From assembly GCF_002797735.1 (NCBI RefSeq), contig NZ_PGFG01000001.1:992001-1056000 (forward strand): a stretch of 64,000 nt of DNA, in the 5' to 3' direction. A program made the translations under genes and the position numbers. The stretch comes from Thermoflavifilum aggregans (GTDB lineage Bacteria; Bacteroidota; Bacteroidia; Chitinophagales; Chitinophagaceae). The notes beneath the pieces were generated by a model, which was not told the DNA's origin, did not search any database, and was given only the letters and a program-made list of their open reading frames with translations. Positions 25,533-36,057 of this stretch are shown in pieces; position 1 is the first letter of the stretch, and each line of letters opens with the position of its first letter.

Positions 25533-27509
25533 ATGGAACTGGATGCCAAGATTCCCAAAGGAGCATTGGAAGATAAGTGGAAACATTATAAAGACACGGT
25601 GAGGCTGGTGAGTCCTGCCAACAAACGGCGGTTGGAAGTTGTGATTGTGGGCACGGGATTGGCTGGTGCTTCTGCTGCGGCTTCGCTGGCTGAGCTGGGC
25701 TATCATGTGAAAGTATTTTGCTTTCAGGACAGCCCCCGGCGGGCACATAGCATAGCTGCCCAGGGGGGCATTAATGCGGCCAAGAATTATCAAAATGACG
25801 GTGATTCTGTATTTCGCCTGTTTTATGATACCATCAAGGGCGGAGACTACCGTTCCCGCGAAGCCAATGTATATCGCCTGGCCGAGGTGAGCGCCGACAT
25901 TATTGATCATTGCGTGGCGCTGGGTGTACCTTTCGCACGGGAATACGGTGGGTTGCTGGCCAATCGCTCATTTGGTGGCGTGCAGGTGCAGCGTACTTTT
26001 TATGCTGCCGGGCAAACCGGTCAACAGCTGCTGTTGGGCGCATATTCTGCCATGCAGCGCCAGGTTGCGCTGGGAAATATAGAAGTATATGCCCGGCATG
26101 AAATGCTGGATCTGGTGGTGATCGATGGCAAGGCACGGGGTATCATTGCCCGCAATCTCGTAACCGGCGAGCTGGAACGGCATGCCGGACATGCGGTATT
26201 GCTTTGTTCCGGAGGTTATGGCAACGTGTTTTATCTGTCCACCAATGCCATGGGCAGCAATGTCACGGCATCGTGGAAAGCCCATAAACGCGGAGCTTAT
26301 TTTGCCAATCCCTGTTTCACACAAATTCATCCCACCTGCATCCCGGTGAGTGGTGATTATCAATCCAAGCTCACGCTGATGTCGGAATCCCTGCGGAATG
26401 ATGGGCGGGTATGGGTGCCTAAGAAAAAAGATGATCCGCGCAAACCCACCGAAATTCCGGAAGATGAAAGAGATTATTTTCTGGAGCGCCGTTATCCAGC
26501 CTTCGGAAATCTGGTACCGCGCGATGTGGCATCGCGTGCGGCCAAGGAGCGTTGTGATGCGGGCTATGGTGTAGGCCCTTCCAAAATGGCCGTATACCTG
26601 GATTTCCGTTCGGCCATGCATCGGTATGGCCAGGCCGAGGCTCATCGCCTGGGTATTGCCCATCCGACTGAAGACCAGATTCTGGAATTGGGCAAACATA
26701 TCATCCGGGAGAAATACGGCAACCTCTTTGAGATGTACGAACGCATCACGGGCGAAAATCCGTATGAAACGCCTATGCGCATTTATCCGGCCGTGCATTA
26801 CACCATGGGCGGGCTTTGGGTTGATTATGAACTGATGACCACCATTCCGGGTCTGTATGCCCTGGGTGAGTGTAATTTTTCCGATCATGGAGCTAACCGG
26901 CTGGGTGCATCAGCACTGATGCAGGGCCTGGCCGATGGGTTTTTTATTATCCCTTACACCATTGGCAATTATCTGGCCGATGAAATCCGCACACCCAAAA
27001 TATCCACGGATCATCCGGCCTTTGCACAGGCTGAACGGGAAGTGAAAGACCGGATTGACCGTCTCATGAGTGTGCAGGGCAAGGAAACGGTGGATTATTA
27101 TCACCGTCACCTGGGTAAAATTATGTGGGACAAGTGTGGTATGGCTCGCAATGCACAGGGACTGAAGGAAGCTATCAGTGAAATTCAGGCACTGCGAGAA
27201 GAGTTCTGGAAAAATGTTCGGGTGCCCGGCGATGCCAACTCCCTGAATCCGGAACTGGAAAAAGCCGGACGTGTAGCCGATTTTCTGGAGCTGGCCGAGC
27301 TTATCTGCATTGACGCCCTGCATCGCAATGAAAGTTGCGGAGGCCATTTCCGGGAAGAATACCAGACGCCCGACGGAGAAGCATTGCGGGATGATGAGCA
27401 CTTCGCTTATGTGGCAGCATGGGAATATCAGGATGGGAAAAATTATGCCCTGCACAAGGAACCCTTGCAGTTTGAAGTTGTACATCCCACCCAGCGCAGT
27501 TATAAGTAA
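25533..27509 (+). CDS. sdhA: succinate dehydrogenase flavoprotein subunit
   Basis: Catalytic flavoprotein of complex II / fumarate reductase, oxidising succinate to fumarate. 658 residues. The FAD-binding motif [19 protein letters not shown] is at 36-54 and the covalent FAD attachment His72 is in [16 protein letters not shown]. The substrate-site motif [10 protein letters not shown] and [21 protein letters not shown] are intact. Sequence type matches the B-type enzymes of Bacteroidota. Middle gene of sdhCAB. Confidence 0.97.
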   Translation: MELDAKIPKGALEDKWKHYKDTVRLVSPANKRRLEVVIVGTGLAGASAAASLAELGYHVKVFCFQDSPRRAHSIAAQGGINAAKNYQNDGDSVFRLFYDTIKGGDYRSREANVYRLAEVSADIIDHCVALGVPFAREYGGLLANRSFGGVQVQRTFYAAGQTGQQLLLGAYSAMQRQVALGNIEVYARHEMLDLVVIDGKARGIIARNLVTGELERHAGHAVLLCSGGYGNVFYLSTNAMGSNVTASWKAHKRGAYFANPCFTQIHPTCIPVSGDYQSKLTLMSESLRNDGRVWVPKKKDDPRKPTEIPEDERDYFLERRYPAFGNLVPRDVASRAAKERCDAGYGVGPSKMAVYLDFRSAMHRYGQAEAHRLGIAHPTEDQILELGKHIIREKYGNLFEMYERITGENPYETPMRIYPAVHYTMGGLWVDYELMTTIPGLYALGECNFSDHGANRLGASALMQGLADGFFIIPYTIGNYLADEIRTPKISTDHPAFAQAEREVKDRIDRLMSVQGKETVDYYHRHLGKIMWDKCGMARNAQGLKEAISEIQALREEFWKNVRVPGDANSLNPELEKAGRVADFLELAELICIDALHRNESCGGHFREEYQTPDGEALRDDEHFAYVAAWEYQDGKNYALHKEPLQFEVVHPTQRSYK

Positions 27510-27527
27510 ACCTAAAATTTTACGATC

Positions 27528-28283
27528 ATGCATATCACACTGAAAGTATGGCGGCAGAAGAATCAGCAGGATCCCGGGCATTTCGAGACCTATCAGCTCG
27601 ACAATGTGAATGAAGACATGTCTTTCCTCGAAATGTTCGATGTGCTCAATGATAAGCTGATTCGCGAAGGGAAAGACCCTGTTGCTTTTGACCATGATTG
27701 CCGGGAAGGGATCTGTGGCATGTGTTCCATGTATATCAATGGCCGTCCGCATGGTCCCCTGAAGGGAACTACTACCTGCCAGCTGCATATGCGTCATTTT
27801 AAGGATGGAGATACCATTGTGGTAGAACCCTGGCGGGCAGCAGCATTTCCTGTTATCAAGGATCTGGTTGTAGACCGCAGCGCATTTGATCGCATCATGC
27901 AGGCGGAAGGATTTATTTCGGTAAATACCGGCAGTGCGCCCGATGCCAATACTATTCCGGTCGAGAAAGACAAGGCTGATGCGGCTTTTGCAGCTGCAGC
28001 CTGCATTGGTTGCGGAGCCTGTGTGGCAGCCTGCAAGAACAGCTCAGCTATGTTGTTTGTATCTGCCAAAATTGCCCAGCTGGCTCTGCTGCCGCAGGGA
28101 CAGCCTGAACGCAAAACGCGTGTACTGAATATGATTGCTCAAATGCAGAAGGAAGGGTTTGGCAGTTGCAGCAATATTGGCTCCTGTGAAGCCGAATGTC
28201 CTAAAGAAATTCCTATAACTTTCATTGCAAAAGCCAATAGCGAATACCTGAAAGCTATGCTGGCAGCTGATTTGCCAGAATGA
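27528..28283 (+). CDS. sdhB: succinate dehydrogenase iron-sulfur subunit
   Basis: Electron-transfer subunit of complex II, 251 residues. The [2Fe-2S] ligands are Cys58, Cys63, Cys66 and Cys84 (CREGICGMC ... TTTCQL). The [4Fe-4S] and [3Fe-4S] ligands are in [13 protein letters not shown] and [15 protein letters not shown]. It starts 18 bases after sdhA and ends 10 bases before the next gene, a zinc phospholipase-like protein, which may share the transcript. Confidence 0.96.
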   Translation: MHITLKVWRQKNQQDPGHFETYQLDNVNEDMSFLEMFDVLNDKLIREGKDPVAFDHDCREGICGMCSMYINGRPHGPLKGTTTCQLHMRHFKDGDTIVVEPWRAAAFPVIKDLVVDRSAFDRIMQAEGFISVNTGSAPDANTIPVEKDKADAAFAAAACIGCGACVAACKNSSAMLFVSAKIAQLALLPQGQPERKTRVLNMIAQMQKEGFGSCSNIGSCEAECPKEIPITFIAKANSEYLKAMLAADLPE

Positions 28284-28293
28284 GTCATGATTT

Positions 28294-29298
28294 ATGCGAA
28301 AATCCCTTATCACATCCAGCTTAATTGCCCTGATGGTATGCCTAGGTTTGTTTTCACTTTCATGGGGCATCTGGGGGCATCAGCATATCAATCGGGCAGC
28401 TGTGTTTGCCTTGCCCGACAGCATGCGCGTATTTTTCTTCAACCATATTGACTACATCACGGAAGAGGCTGCTGTGCCAGATTTGCGGAAATATGTCATC
28501 GATGATCAATCTGAGCCTGATCGGCATTATATTGATCTGGAAGAATTTGGTGATCATCCTTTTGATTCGTTACCACAAACATGGGATGCAGCCGTGGCAA
28601 AGTATGGTGAGAAAAAACTGCATAAGGCAGGCATCTTGCCATGGTATATTGAGCAAATGGAACAGAAGCTGGAACAGGCTTTCCGCAGCAGGCGTACCGA
28701 TGAAATTCTGTTTATTGCAGCTGATCTGGGACATTACATTGCCGATGCTCATGTACCGTTTCATACTACCGTCAACCATGACGGGCAGCTCACAGGTCAA
28801 CGGGGGATTCATGCCTTCTGGGAATCCCAATTGCCGGAATTGTTTGGCAGTCAATATAATTTTCACGTAGCTCCTGCACACTATATTCCTGATATTCAGG
28901 CGGAAGTCTGGAACATCATCCGCCATAGCCATCAACTTGTAGATACGGCTTTGCGGGTGGAGAAACAGTTGTTGGATCGTTTCCCCAAGGATGAATTATA
29001 CCGGAAGGATGCGGATGGAAAAATCGTGAAAAACAAATACGGACAGCCCGTATTTTCCTATGCCTTTGCAAAAGCCTACCATGAAGCCCTTCATGGGATG
29101 GTAGAAGATCAGATGCGCAGGGCTATCCAGGAACTGGCCGATTTCTGGTACACGGCTTGGGTAAATGCAGGACGTCCCAATCTGACGGTGCTGGATGATC
29201 CCTCGCTCACAGAAGCCAATCAGAAAATCTTCAAAAAAGCCTATAGGCTGTGGCAGCAGGGCAAGCTTTGGGGTATACGTTCTGGAAGTGAATATTGA
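28294..29298 (+). CDS. exported zinc-dependent phospholipase C / S1-P1 nuclease-like protein
   Basis: 334 residues. A signal peptide (MRKSLITSSLIALMVCLGLFSLS) is followed by WGIWGHQHINRAAV, where an N-terminal Trp and His of this all-helical fold bind zinc. The other zinc-binding segment is DLGHYIADAHVPFHTTVNHDG with GIHAFWES, matching the HxxxD...H...D pattern of the superfamily. Members hydrolyse phospholipids or single-stranded nucleic acids; the substrate here is not known. It starts 10 bases after sdhB and its stop abuts that of the convergent gene (TGA|TCA at 29296-29301). Confidence 0.82.
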   Translation: MRKSLITSSLIALMVCLGLFSLSWGIWGHQHINRAAVFALPDSMRVFFFNHIDYITEEAAVPDLRKYVIDDQSEPDRHYIDLEEFGDHPFDSLPQTWDAAVAKYGEKKLHKAGILPWYIEQMEQKLEQAFRSRRTDEILFIAADLGHYIADAHVPFHTTVNHDGQLTGQRGIHAFWESQLPELFGSQYNFHVAPAHYIPDIQAEVWNIIRHSHQLVDTALRVEKQLLDRFPKDELYRKDADGKIVKNKYGQPVFSYAFAKAYHEALHGMVEDQMRRAIQELADFWYTAWVNAGRPNLTVLDDPSLTEANQKIFKKAYRLWQQGKLWGIRSGSEY

Positions 29299-30117
29299 TC
29301 AGGGTTTGTTTTTCGGATGCACCAATGTATCGTCAATGGCATGCAGAAACAGGCTGTCATGCAAAGGTGCATAAGTGGGCAAAATAGCCTTGAACTGGCG
29401 AGCAGCCTTTAAAATATCGGCATACAAATCATAATCACTTGCAAAGCGCACCCATTCATAATCAGGATGATAATAATTTTCTAGAAACAGTTTTAGGGTA
29501 TCACCGTGCAGGCCTGTCAGCTGTTCCACCAGACTCACCTTGATACGGGAAGCGATATATTGTTGTTGTTCAAACTGTTGTTCAATTTTCTGAAAATGCC
29601 AGATTTGCTTCTGGCGCTTGCTTAGGGCATCGAATAATGCAGAAACTGGATGGGACACGGCACCCAGGCCATGCGTTTTTTCCTGTCCCAATGCAAAACC
29701 ATACAATTCCCTTCGTTCCATGGAATCCCGGTAGTAGTCAATTCGCCTGCCTTTTACCTGAATTTCATTGAGCAGATAACCCGTGGGGCGCAAAAAAACA
29801 TTTACAATAGCGCCGTTTTTCCCCATGATTCGAATCTGCATACTATCAGGCGCATAACCGATATAAGAGAACACAATCCAATCATGCAAACGTGCATGGA
29901 TGCGATACGCACCTGCCGTGTCCGTGAGCGTGCCTTCTCCTGTGGTTCGGTTGATGACTGTGGCTCCTGCCAGGGGCAGGCGGGTTGTATTATCCATCAC
30001 TTTCCCGAACACTATATCCTGGGCGTGTAGTTTTACGGGTAACAACCCTGCCATGAGCAGGAGGGGAAGCAGCCATAAAGGCCATGGTCCATATTTCCGG
30101 AATAAGTGATGACTCAC
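29299..30117 (-). CDS. exported protein with carboxypeptidase regulatory-like domain (paralogue A)
   Basis: GTG at 30117 gives 272 residues with a signal peptide ending VKLHAQ; frames extending further upstream enter the divergent gene and lack signal-peptide features. After it comes a carboxypeptidase regulatory-like (CarboxypepD_reg) beta-sandwich: VFGKVMDNTTRLPLAGATV ... YRIHARLHDWIVFSYIGYAPD. A Gln/Tyr-rich C-terminal region contains LTGLHGDTLKLFLENYY. The divergent neighbour at 30267 shares this architecture, including a closely matching LTGLKGDSLQLFL. Function unknown; the domain usually marks secreted or outer-membrane-associated proteins. Confidence 0.78.
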   Translation of the reverse strand: MSHHLFRKYGPWPLWLLPLLLMAGLLPVKLHAQDIVFGKVMDNTTRLPLAGATVINRTTGEGTLTDTAGAYRIHARLHDWIVFSYIGYAPDSMQIRIMGKNGAIVNVFLRPTGYLLNEIQVKGRRIDYYRDSMERRELYGFALGQEKTHGLGAVSHPVSALFDALSKRQKQIWHFQKIEQQFEQQQYIASRIKVSLVEQLTGLHGDTLKLFLENYYHPDYEWVRFASDYDLYADILKAARQFKAILPTYAPLHDSLFLHAIDDTLVHPKNKP

Positions 30118-30266
30118 TGCTGCATGTTTCTGACCCTTAACGGGAAGTTGCAAAATACATTTTTCTGTACAGGCATGATGAAACCTACGATTATGCGGCG
30201 TGTTTTCGCATTCTGTTATGCATAAAATCGCAGAAAAAAATGTACATTCCCTGAAATGAAAACCAT

Positions 30267-31037
30267 ATGGGCAGCAGGATGACAGGGAAATGGTATCTGC
30301 TATTCGGTTTGCAAATGATATGGGGTGTTCAGGCGTTGTATGCACAATCTGCGTGTACGGGCACAATCAGGGATGCTCAAACCCATTTCCCTTTGTATCC
30401 GGCCACTGTACAGAATCGCACGGCTGGCGTGTATGCATTGACGAATCCCGATGGCAGCTTTGCTGTGATAGCCCGGCCGGGAGATACCATCTGGATTGCC
30501 TTTCTGGGCTATGAAACTGATACGCTGGTGATGACGCAAAACATGGCTCATCATCCGGTAGAGATTGAGCTTAAGCCCCTCACACATAGGTTGCAGCCAG
30601 TGGTTGTGCATGGCGGATTGAATCCCTATCAGATTGATTCCATCCAACGCATGCAGTTGTTCGGCGCTTATTTATCACGTGCCAGTCAGCCATTGGCAGG
30701 CACCTACACACCTTCTGGCTTTGGCATTGTACTGAGTCCCTTTACTTATTTTTCCCGCAAACAACGCAGCCTGCGTAAGTTCAGGCGCATGTTTGAAGCT
30801 TATGAACAGGCTGAGCGAAAAAAATATTATCAAAGCCTGCAATTACAAATCCTTGCTGAGAAATACAGTCCAGAACACATAACGGAACTCACTGGGCTGA
30901 AGGGCGATTCCCTGCAGCTATTTCTGCATGCCATGCCGCCTGATACCAGTTTTTTGCTTCAGGCCCCTCAGGATGCAGTGGATATGTATATTCGCCAACA
31001 GTATCAGAAGTTTCTGCATCAGAAAAAGAACGATTGA
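30267..31037 (+). CDS. exported protein with carboxypeptidase regulatory-like domain (paralogue B)
   Basis: 256 residues from ATG 30267 (or 252 from 30279). The signal peptide ends ALYAQ. The beta-sandwich domain follows (CTGTIRDAQTHFPLYPATV ... DGSFAVIARPGDTIWIAFLGYETD), then VVVHGGLNPYQIDSIQRMQLFGAYL and a charged helical tail with LTGLKGDSLQLFLHAMP. It is a paralogue of the gene on the opposite side of the 149-bp divergent spacer. Function unknown. Confidence 0.8.
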   Translation: MGSRMTGKWYLLFGLQMIWGVQALYAQSACTGTIRDAQTHFPLYPATVQNRTAGVYALTNPDGSFAVIARPGDTIWIAFLGYETDTLVMTQNMAHHPVEIELKPLTHRLQPVVVHGGLNPYQIDSIQRMQLFGAYLSRASQPLAGTYTPSGFGIVLSPFTYFSRKQRSLRKFRRMFEAYEQAERKKYYQSLQLQILAEKYSPEHITELTGLKGDSLQLFLHAMPPDTSFLLQAPQDAVDMYIRQQYQKFLHQKKND

Positions 31038-31082
31038 TGAACTTTACATCAACTGCTGAAAATATGATAATTTCGGAACTAT

Positions 31083-32486
31083 ATGCCTCTTCAACCCGAT
31101 CAGCCATACCTGAGTTTATATGAACTTTCGCTCCGGATTAAAAACACGGTACAGCAGGCATTTCCGGAGCGGATATGGATTAAAGCAGAAATCCATAAAC
31201 TCAACTATTATCCGCACTCAGGGCATTGCTATCCTGATCTCGTGGAAAAGAGGGATGATAAGATTGTAGCAGAAATGCGTGGCTTGCTGTGGAGTGGTAA
31301 TTATCGCAGAATCAATATGGCCTTTCAACGCCTTACCAGTGAGCCACTGCGCGATGGGCTCAAAGTGCTGTGTTCGGTGGAAATTATATTTGATCCCAAA
31401 AGAGGTATAGCTTTATTAATTCATGATATCGATCCCAGCTTTACCCTGGGTGATCTGGAAAAAGAAAAGCAACAGACTATTCAGCGATTGAAACAGGAAG
31501 GATATTTTGATTGCAACCTCCGGCTGCCACTCCCGCTTTTACCCAAACGCATAGCTATTATTTCTGCGCTTACCAGCCGCGGATATGCTGATTTTATGAA
31601 TGTGCTTCAACAACGAAGCAATCAATATCAGATCATCTGCAAATTATTTCCTGCATGGCTGCAGGGCGAAAAAGCCGTTGCATCCATCATCAGCCAGCTC
31701 CGCCATATCAGGCGATATAAAGATGTTTTTGATGTAGTAGCTATCATTCGTGGTGGTGGCGGAGAAACAGGTCTTGCAGCTTTTAATGAATACCTGCTTG
31801 CAAAAGAAGTAGCTACATTTCCATTGCCTGTATTGACAGGTATCGGTCATGCTACCAACCAGACAGTCACGGAAATGGTGGCTTGTGTGAATTGCATCAC
31901 ACCCACCAAACTCGCTGAGTTTCTCATAGAACGTTTCGATGCATTTGCTGATATCCTGCACAAGGCTGAAGATACCCTTGTTCGTTTTACACGCACGCAA
32001 ATGCACATGCATAATGAACAATTGTTGCGTACAGGTAGGCAGCTGAAAGTGTATGTGTCCCATGATCTCATGCAGCATCGCCAGCAAATCATGTATGAAC
32101 AAAAAACGTTGAATAAAGCTTGTACACGTGCCTTGCAGCAACATCAGGCAGAAATGTATATGCTGGCACGCATGATAGGAAAAGAAAGCAGGCATTTGCT
32201 GCAGCAAAACTGGCATATTATCCTGCAATGGCCCGCTGGTTTTGAAAAAAATATCAGGCAGTTTATTTCACAACTTCATCAGCAAATGGATATCTGGGAA
32301 AAACAAATTCATTGGTATGATCCGATTCATATGATGAAAAGAGGATTTAACATTACATTGCATAACGGTAAACTTGTAAACAGTGTTACCCAGCTTCAAC
32401 CCAATGATCGAATTACCACACGCTTTGTTGATGGAGAAGTGGATAGCCATATTGAACAGATCCGGGATATTTCAGCTTCATCATAA
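31083..32486 (+). CDS. xseA: exodeoxyribonuclease VII large subunit
   Basis: Nuclease subunit of exonuclease VII, which degrades single-stranded DNA from both ends with the small XseB subunits. 467 residues. The N-terminal OB-fold has LSLYELSLRIKNTVQQAFPE and IWIKAEIHKLNYYPHSGHCY. The catalytic domain carries IAIISALTSRGYADFMNVL, the conserved IIRGGGGETGLAAFNE and TGIGHATNQTVTEMVA. The long helical region that follows is the binding platform for XseB. xseB starts 12 bases downstream. Confidence 0.94.
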   Translation: MPLQPDQPYLSLYELSLRIKNTVQQAFPERIWIKAEIHKLNYYPHSGHCYPDLVEKRDDKIVAEMRGLLWSGNYRRINMAFQRLTSEPLRDGLKVLCSVEIIFDPKRGIALLIHDIDPSFTLGDLEKEKQQTIQRLKQEGYFDCNLRLPLPLLPKRIAIISALTSRGYADFMNVLQQRSNQYQIICKLFPAWLQGEKAVASIISQLRHIRRYKDVFDVVAIIRGGGGETGLAAFNEYLLAKEVATFPLPVLTGIGHATNQTVTEMVACVNCITPTKLAEFLIERFDAFADILHKAEDTLVRFTRTQMHMHNEQLLRTGRQLKVYVSHDLMQHRQQIMYEQKTLNKACTRALQQHQAEMYMLARMIGKESRHLLQQNWHIILQWPAGFEKNIRQFISQLHQQMDIWEKQIHWYDPIHMMKRGFNITLHNGKLVNSVTQLQPNDRITTRFVDGEVDSHIEQIRDISASS

Positions 32487-32498
32487 TTAATCATCCAT

Positions 32499-32759
32499 AT
32501 GATGTCAGAAGAAATCAGCTATACACAGGCATTTGAAGAACTTCAGAAGATTGTGAGTTTGATAGAGCGTGGAGAAATCACCATTGATGAACTCTCTGCA
32601 CAGGTGAAGCGTGCAGCTTTCCTGATCCGGATATGCAGGCAGAAATTGGCAGAAACCGAACAGGACATAGAAGAAGTATTGAGAAGTATTGAAGAAGATA
32701 GGAAAAATTCTTCTGCAGATGATCAAAATCAGGCAGAGAGTGATAATTTGCCGTTTTAA
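32499..32759 (+). CDS. xseB: exodeoxyribonuclease VII small subunit
   Basis: Small helical subunit of exonuclease VII, 86 residues. The family pattern SYTQAFEELQKIVSLIERGE and ELSAQVKRAAFLIRICRQKLAETEQDI is clear. The tail is acidic and Ser/Asn-rich. It follows xseA directly, as in many bacteria, so a shared operon with stoichiometry set by translation is expected. Confidence 0.93.
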   Translation: MMSEEISYTQAFEELQKIVSLIERGEITIDELSAQVKRAAFLIRICRQKLAETEQDIEEVLRSIEEDRKNSSADDQNQAESDNLPF

Positions 32760-32796
32760 ATTTTCTCCATCCATGCTTGCTTAACGAGCCCCAACT

Positions 32797-33942
32797 ATGG
32801 CAGCATCCAGCAGGAAGGTTATGATCATTATCAATGATGATCAGTTTTTTTGTTCTCATTTTCTTCCCTTGTTTTCACGCGTATTTCATGATCAATCCTG
32901 TTGTGTATATGTGATTAGCCGTGATAATGGTTATCGTAAAACCATTGAGCAGGCAGGATTTACCTTTATTTCAGTCGCCGTGCGAAGAGGAAAAGGAGAT
33001 ATATGGCATAATGTTTTGTTTTTTCTGCAATTGATTCGTTTATATGTGGTGTATAAACCCGATGTGGTTTTGCTGATTTCATTGAAGATTATTGTATTCG
33101 GTTCACTGGCTGCGTTTTTTTCACCTTCTTTGCGAGTATTGAATTATTTCAGCGGACTGGGTCATGTGTTTTTGTTACCTGAAAACCATTGGATGCGAAG
33201 GATAATACATTGGCTACTCTGGTTCATAGGCAAAAGAAAAAACAATTGGTATTTGTTTGAAACAAAAGATGATCAGCAACTGATATATCATATCATCCAA
33301 TCATCGTATGATCATTATCTGGTGATGCACGGATTGGGTGTGCCCTTGCAGGAATTTAAGTTTACGGAATTACCGGATCAGCATCCGATGATTGTTTTAT
33401 TTCCCGCACGCATCATCAGTACAAAGGGATTGTTTGAATTGCATCAGCTGGCGAAAAATTTCCAGCAGGAATGGCAGGGCAGAATTAAATTTTTGCTTGC
33501 TGGTAAAATAGATCCTTACAATCCGGCCTATATTGATCCTCAAAAACTTCATGAATTATTGATTCCCGGATATCTGGAATGGCTGGGTTATGTGCAGGAT
33601 ATGGCTACCTGTTATGCCCAAGCCGATGTGGTGATACTGCTTTCTTACCGGGAAGGTGTGCCGCGTGTGCTGATGGAAGCCTGTGCTGCTGGCCGTCCCA
33701 TTGTTACTTTTGATGTACCGGGATGCCGGGAATGTGTGTGGGAAGGGAAAAACGGCTTTCTAATTCCGTTTGGAGATATGGCAGCTTTGCATGAAAAAAT
33801 CAATCTGATTGCTTCTGATCCACAGTTGAGAAAAGCCATGGGCGCTTGTTCCAGACAAATAGCAGAAGAGAATTTTGATATTGAGGATGCAACAAAACGT
33901 TGGAAAGCCTTGTTGGGTAAATTTCTCCCTGGTGGTGTCTAA
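32797..33942 (+). CDS. glycosyltransferase family 4 protein
   Basis: GT-B retaining glycosyltransferase, 381 residues. The N-terminal half has INDDQFFCSHFLPLFSRVF and the hydrophobic LISLKIIVFGSLAAFFSPS. The C-terminal half has VLFPARIISTKGLFELH, GYVQDMATCYAQADVVILLSY-type segments and the donor-site EGVPRVLMEACAAGRPIV with the Glu-x7-Glu pattern. The closest type by overall form is the single-gene glycosyltransferases of surface polysaccharide or undecaprenyl-linked sugar synthesis. It follows xseB by 37 bases but has no other polysaccharide genes nearby. Confidence 0.85.
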   Translation: MAASSRKVMIIINDDQFFCSHFLPLFSRVFHDQSCCVYVISRDNGYRKTIEQAGFTFISVAVRRGKGDIWHNVLFFLQLIRLYVVYKPDVVLLISLKIIVFGSLAAFFSPSLRVLNYFSGLGHVFLLPENHWMRRIIHWLLWFIGKRKNNWYLFETKDDQQLIYHIIQSSYDHYLVMHGLGVPLQEFKFTELPDQHPMIVLFPARIISTKGLFELHQLAKNFQQEWQGRIKFLLAGKIDPYNPAYIDPQKLHELLIPGYLEWLGYVQDMATCYAQADVVILLSYREGVPRVLMEACAAGRPIVTFDVPGCRECVWEGKNGFLIPFGDMAALHEKINLIASDPQLRKAMGACSRQIAEENFDIEDATKRWKALLGKFLPGGV

Positions 33943-33994
33943 CGGCTTCGATAACGCAAAGAAATAGTAACTTACTGCATAAACTTTCGGCACA

Positions 33995-35998
33995 ATGGCA
34001 GAAGGGGAAATACTCTGGCAGCCTTCCGATGCAGTCTGGCAGGCGAGTCATCTGGCGCATTATGTGCAATGGCTGTCGCGCGAAAAGCGGTTATCTTTTC
34101 ATGATTACGCTGCGTTGTGGCAATGGTCGGTACGCGATATTCCCGCATTCTGGCAGTCTGTCTGGGAATATTTTGCACTTCCACAACCGGATGAACTTGT
34201 GGAGATAATGAGCAGCGATCCTATGCCATACACCCGTTGGTTTGCAGGTGCCCGATTGAATTATGCAGCTCATGTATTTAAACAGGCAACGGATGAACGA
34301 CCGGCATTATGGTTTGCAGCGGAAGACAAGCCTTTGCGGCCCATTTCCTGGCAAACCTTGCTGCAACGAGTGGCTGGCCTGCAATATTTTTTTCAGCAGA
34401 TAGGTTTGCAAAAAGGCGATCGGGTAGCAGCTTATTTGCCCAATGCACCGGAGGCAACCATAGGCTGGCTGGCAACAGTTGCTTTGGGCGCAGTGTGGAG
34501 CAGTTGTTCGCCTGATTTCGGTGTACAGGGTGTGTTGGATCGTTTCCGGCAGATTCAGCCTAAAATATTGATTGCTGCCGATGGATATGTGTATCAAGGC
34601 AAACGATATGACCGGCTGCAACAGCTTAAATCCATCTGCGAAGCCTTACCCTCGCTGGAGTGTGTGATACTGGTTTCCCGCATACACGACGAAGCTACCT
34701 GGCAGGATATTCATCCCAGGCAGGTCGGCTGGGAAGATGCGGTTGCAGGAGGAAGCCGTCGAGCGCCGGTAAGCGCCGATGTACAGGTGGTGGAAGTGGA
34801 TTTTTCCCACCCGCTGTGGATTTTATATTCTTCCGGTACAACGGGCATACCCAAAGCCATCACCCATTCGCATGGCGGAATGTTGCTGGAACACCTGAAA
34901 TATCTGGCCTTTCACAATGATGTGCATGCAGGTGAAAATTTTTTCTGGTATACGACTACCGGATGGATGATGTGGAATTTTCTGCAGGCTTCTCTTCTGA
35001 TGGGGGCAACAGCAGTGTTGTATGATGGCCATCCCGCTTATCCAGGTATGGGTGTGCTTTGGCGACTGGCGGCGCAGGTACCCATTCATCATTTTGGTAC
35101 CAGCGCACCATTTCTGATGAGCTGCCGGAAGGTTGGCTATAAGGCTGATTCGCAGCAACTGGCCACTCTGCGTAGCATTGGCTCCACCGGATCGCCGCTG
35201 CCGCCGGAAGGTTTTGAATATGTATATCAATCCATCAAACCGGATGTCTGGCTCTGTTCCATGAGCGGGGGTACGGATATTTGTACAGCCTGGGTAGGAG
35301 GGTGCCTGTGGCGGCCGGTAAGATCCGGGGAAATCCAGTGCCGGTGCCTGGGATGTAGCATGTATGCCTATGATGAAAACGGAAAAGCATTGGATCATGA
35401 AATCGGAGAGATGGTGGTAACGGCTCCCATGCCCTGTATGCCTGTGTATTTCTGGAATGATCCAGATTTTACCCGTTACCGGGAAAGCTATTTTGAGATG
35501 TATCCGGGTGTGTGGCGGCATGGCGACTGGATCCGGATTACCGAGCACGATGGTGTGATTATTTATGGACGTTCAGATGCCACACTGAACCGGCAGGGCG
35601 TACGCATCGGCACAGCCGAAATTTATCGTGTACTGGACCGCTTGCCGGAAATCAGGGATAGCTTGATTGTAAACATTGAATTGCCGGGTGGGAATAGTTA
35701 TATGCCTTTGTTTGTGGTGTTGTCGTCGGGGATGGAATTAAACGAAGGTTTGAAACAAAAAATCCGGGAAGCCCTGCGCAACAGCTGTTCTCCCCGTCAT
35801 GTGCCGGATGAAATTATAGCGGTGGATGATATTCCGTACACCATCAGCGGAAAGAAGCTGGAAATGCCGGTGAAAAAATTATTCCTGGGCATGCCGCTGG
35901 AAAGGGTGGTGCAGCCCGGTGTATTACGCAATCCGGAAGCATTGCGGGTATTCGAGACCATAGCTCAAAGTTGGCGCAGCAGGTTTTCGGGAGATTAA
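33995..35998 (+). CDS. acetoacetate-CoA ligase
   Basis: ANL-superfamily adenylating enzyme that activates acetoacetate (or a similar short keto acid) with ATP and CoA. 667 residues, the usual length for acetoacetyl-CoA synthetase. Features are the N-terminal ACAS segment (FHDYAALWQWSV), the P-loop LYSSGTTGIPKAI near residue 278, the SGGTDICTAWVGG block near 425 (the site typical of AACS), and the C-terminal lysine in SGKKLEMPVKKL, which is the catalytic acetylation-prone Lys. Stands alone between the GT4 and PIG-L genes. Confidence 0.93.
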   Translation: MAEGEILWQPSDAVWQASHLAHYVQWLSREKRLSFHDYAALWQWSVRDIPAFWQSVWEYFALPQPDELVEIMSSDPMPYTRWFAGARLNYAAHVFKQATDERPALWFAAEDKPLRPISWQTLLQRVAGLQYFFQQIGLQKGDRVAAYLPNAPEATIGWLATVALGAVWSSCSPDFGVQGVLDRFRQIQPKILIAADGYVYQGKRYDRLQQLKSICEALPSLECVILVSRIHDEATWQDIHPRQVGWEDAVAGGSRRAPVSADVQVVEVDFSHPLWILYSSGTTGIPKAITHSHGGMLLEHLKYLAFHNDVHAGENFFWYTTTGWMMWNFLQASLLMGATAVLYDGHPAYPGMGVLWRLAAQVPIHHFGTSAPFLMSCRKVGYKADSQQLATLRSIGSTGSPLPPEGFEYVYQSIKPDVWLCSMSGGTDICTAWVGGCLWRPVRSGEIQCRCLGCSMYAYDENGKALDHEIGEMVVTAPMPCMPVYFWNDPDFTRYRESYFEMYPGVWRHGDWIRITEHDGVIIYGRSDATLNRQGVRIGTAEIYRVLDRLPEIRDSLIVNIELPGGNSYMPLFVVLSSGMELNEGLKQKIREALRNSCSPRHVPDEIIAVDDIPYTISGKKLEMPVKKLFLGMPLERVVQPGVLRNPEALRVFETIAQSWRSRFSGD

Positions 35999-36057
35999 TG
36001 CCTTCCATCCATCACATCTGTTTGGGCAATTCAGTTTCTGTCCTTTATTTTTGAGAT

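Noticed and set aside
25968-27797. Two long minus-strand open frames (306 and 295 codons)
   Set aside because: They lie opposite sdhA and sdhB, which have complete catalytic motifs; the frames are composition shadows.
30118-30366. Longer N-terminus for the minus-strand regulatory-domain protein
   Set aside because: It would run into the divergent gene, lacks signal-peptide character and is Cys/His-rich noise; the GTG at 30117 directly precedes a good signal peptide.
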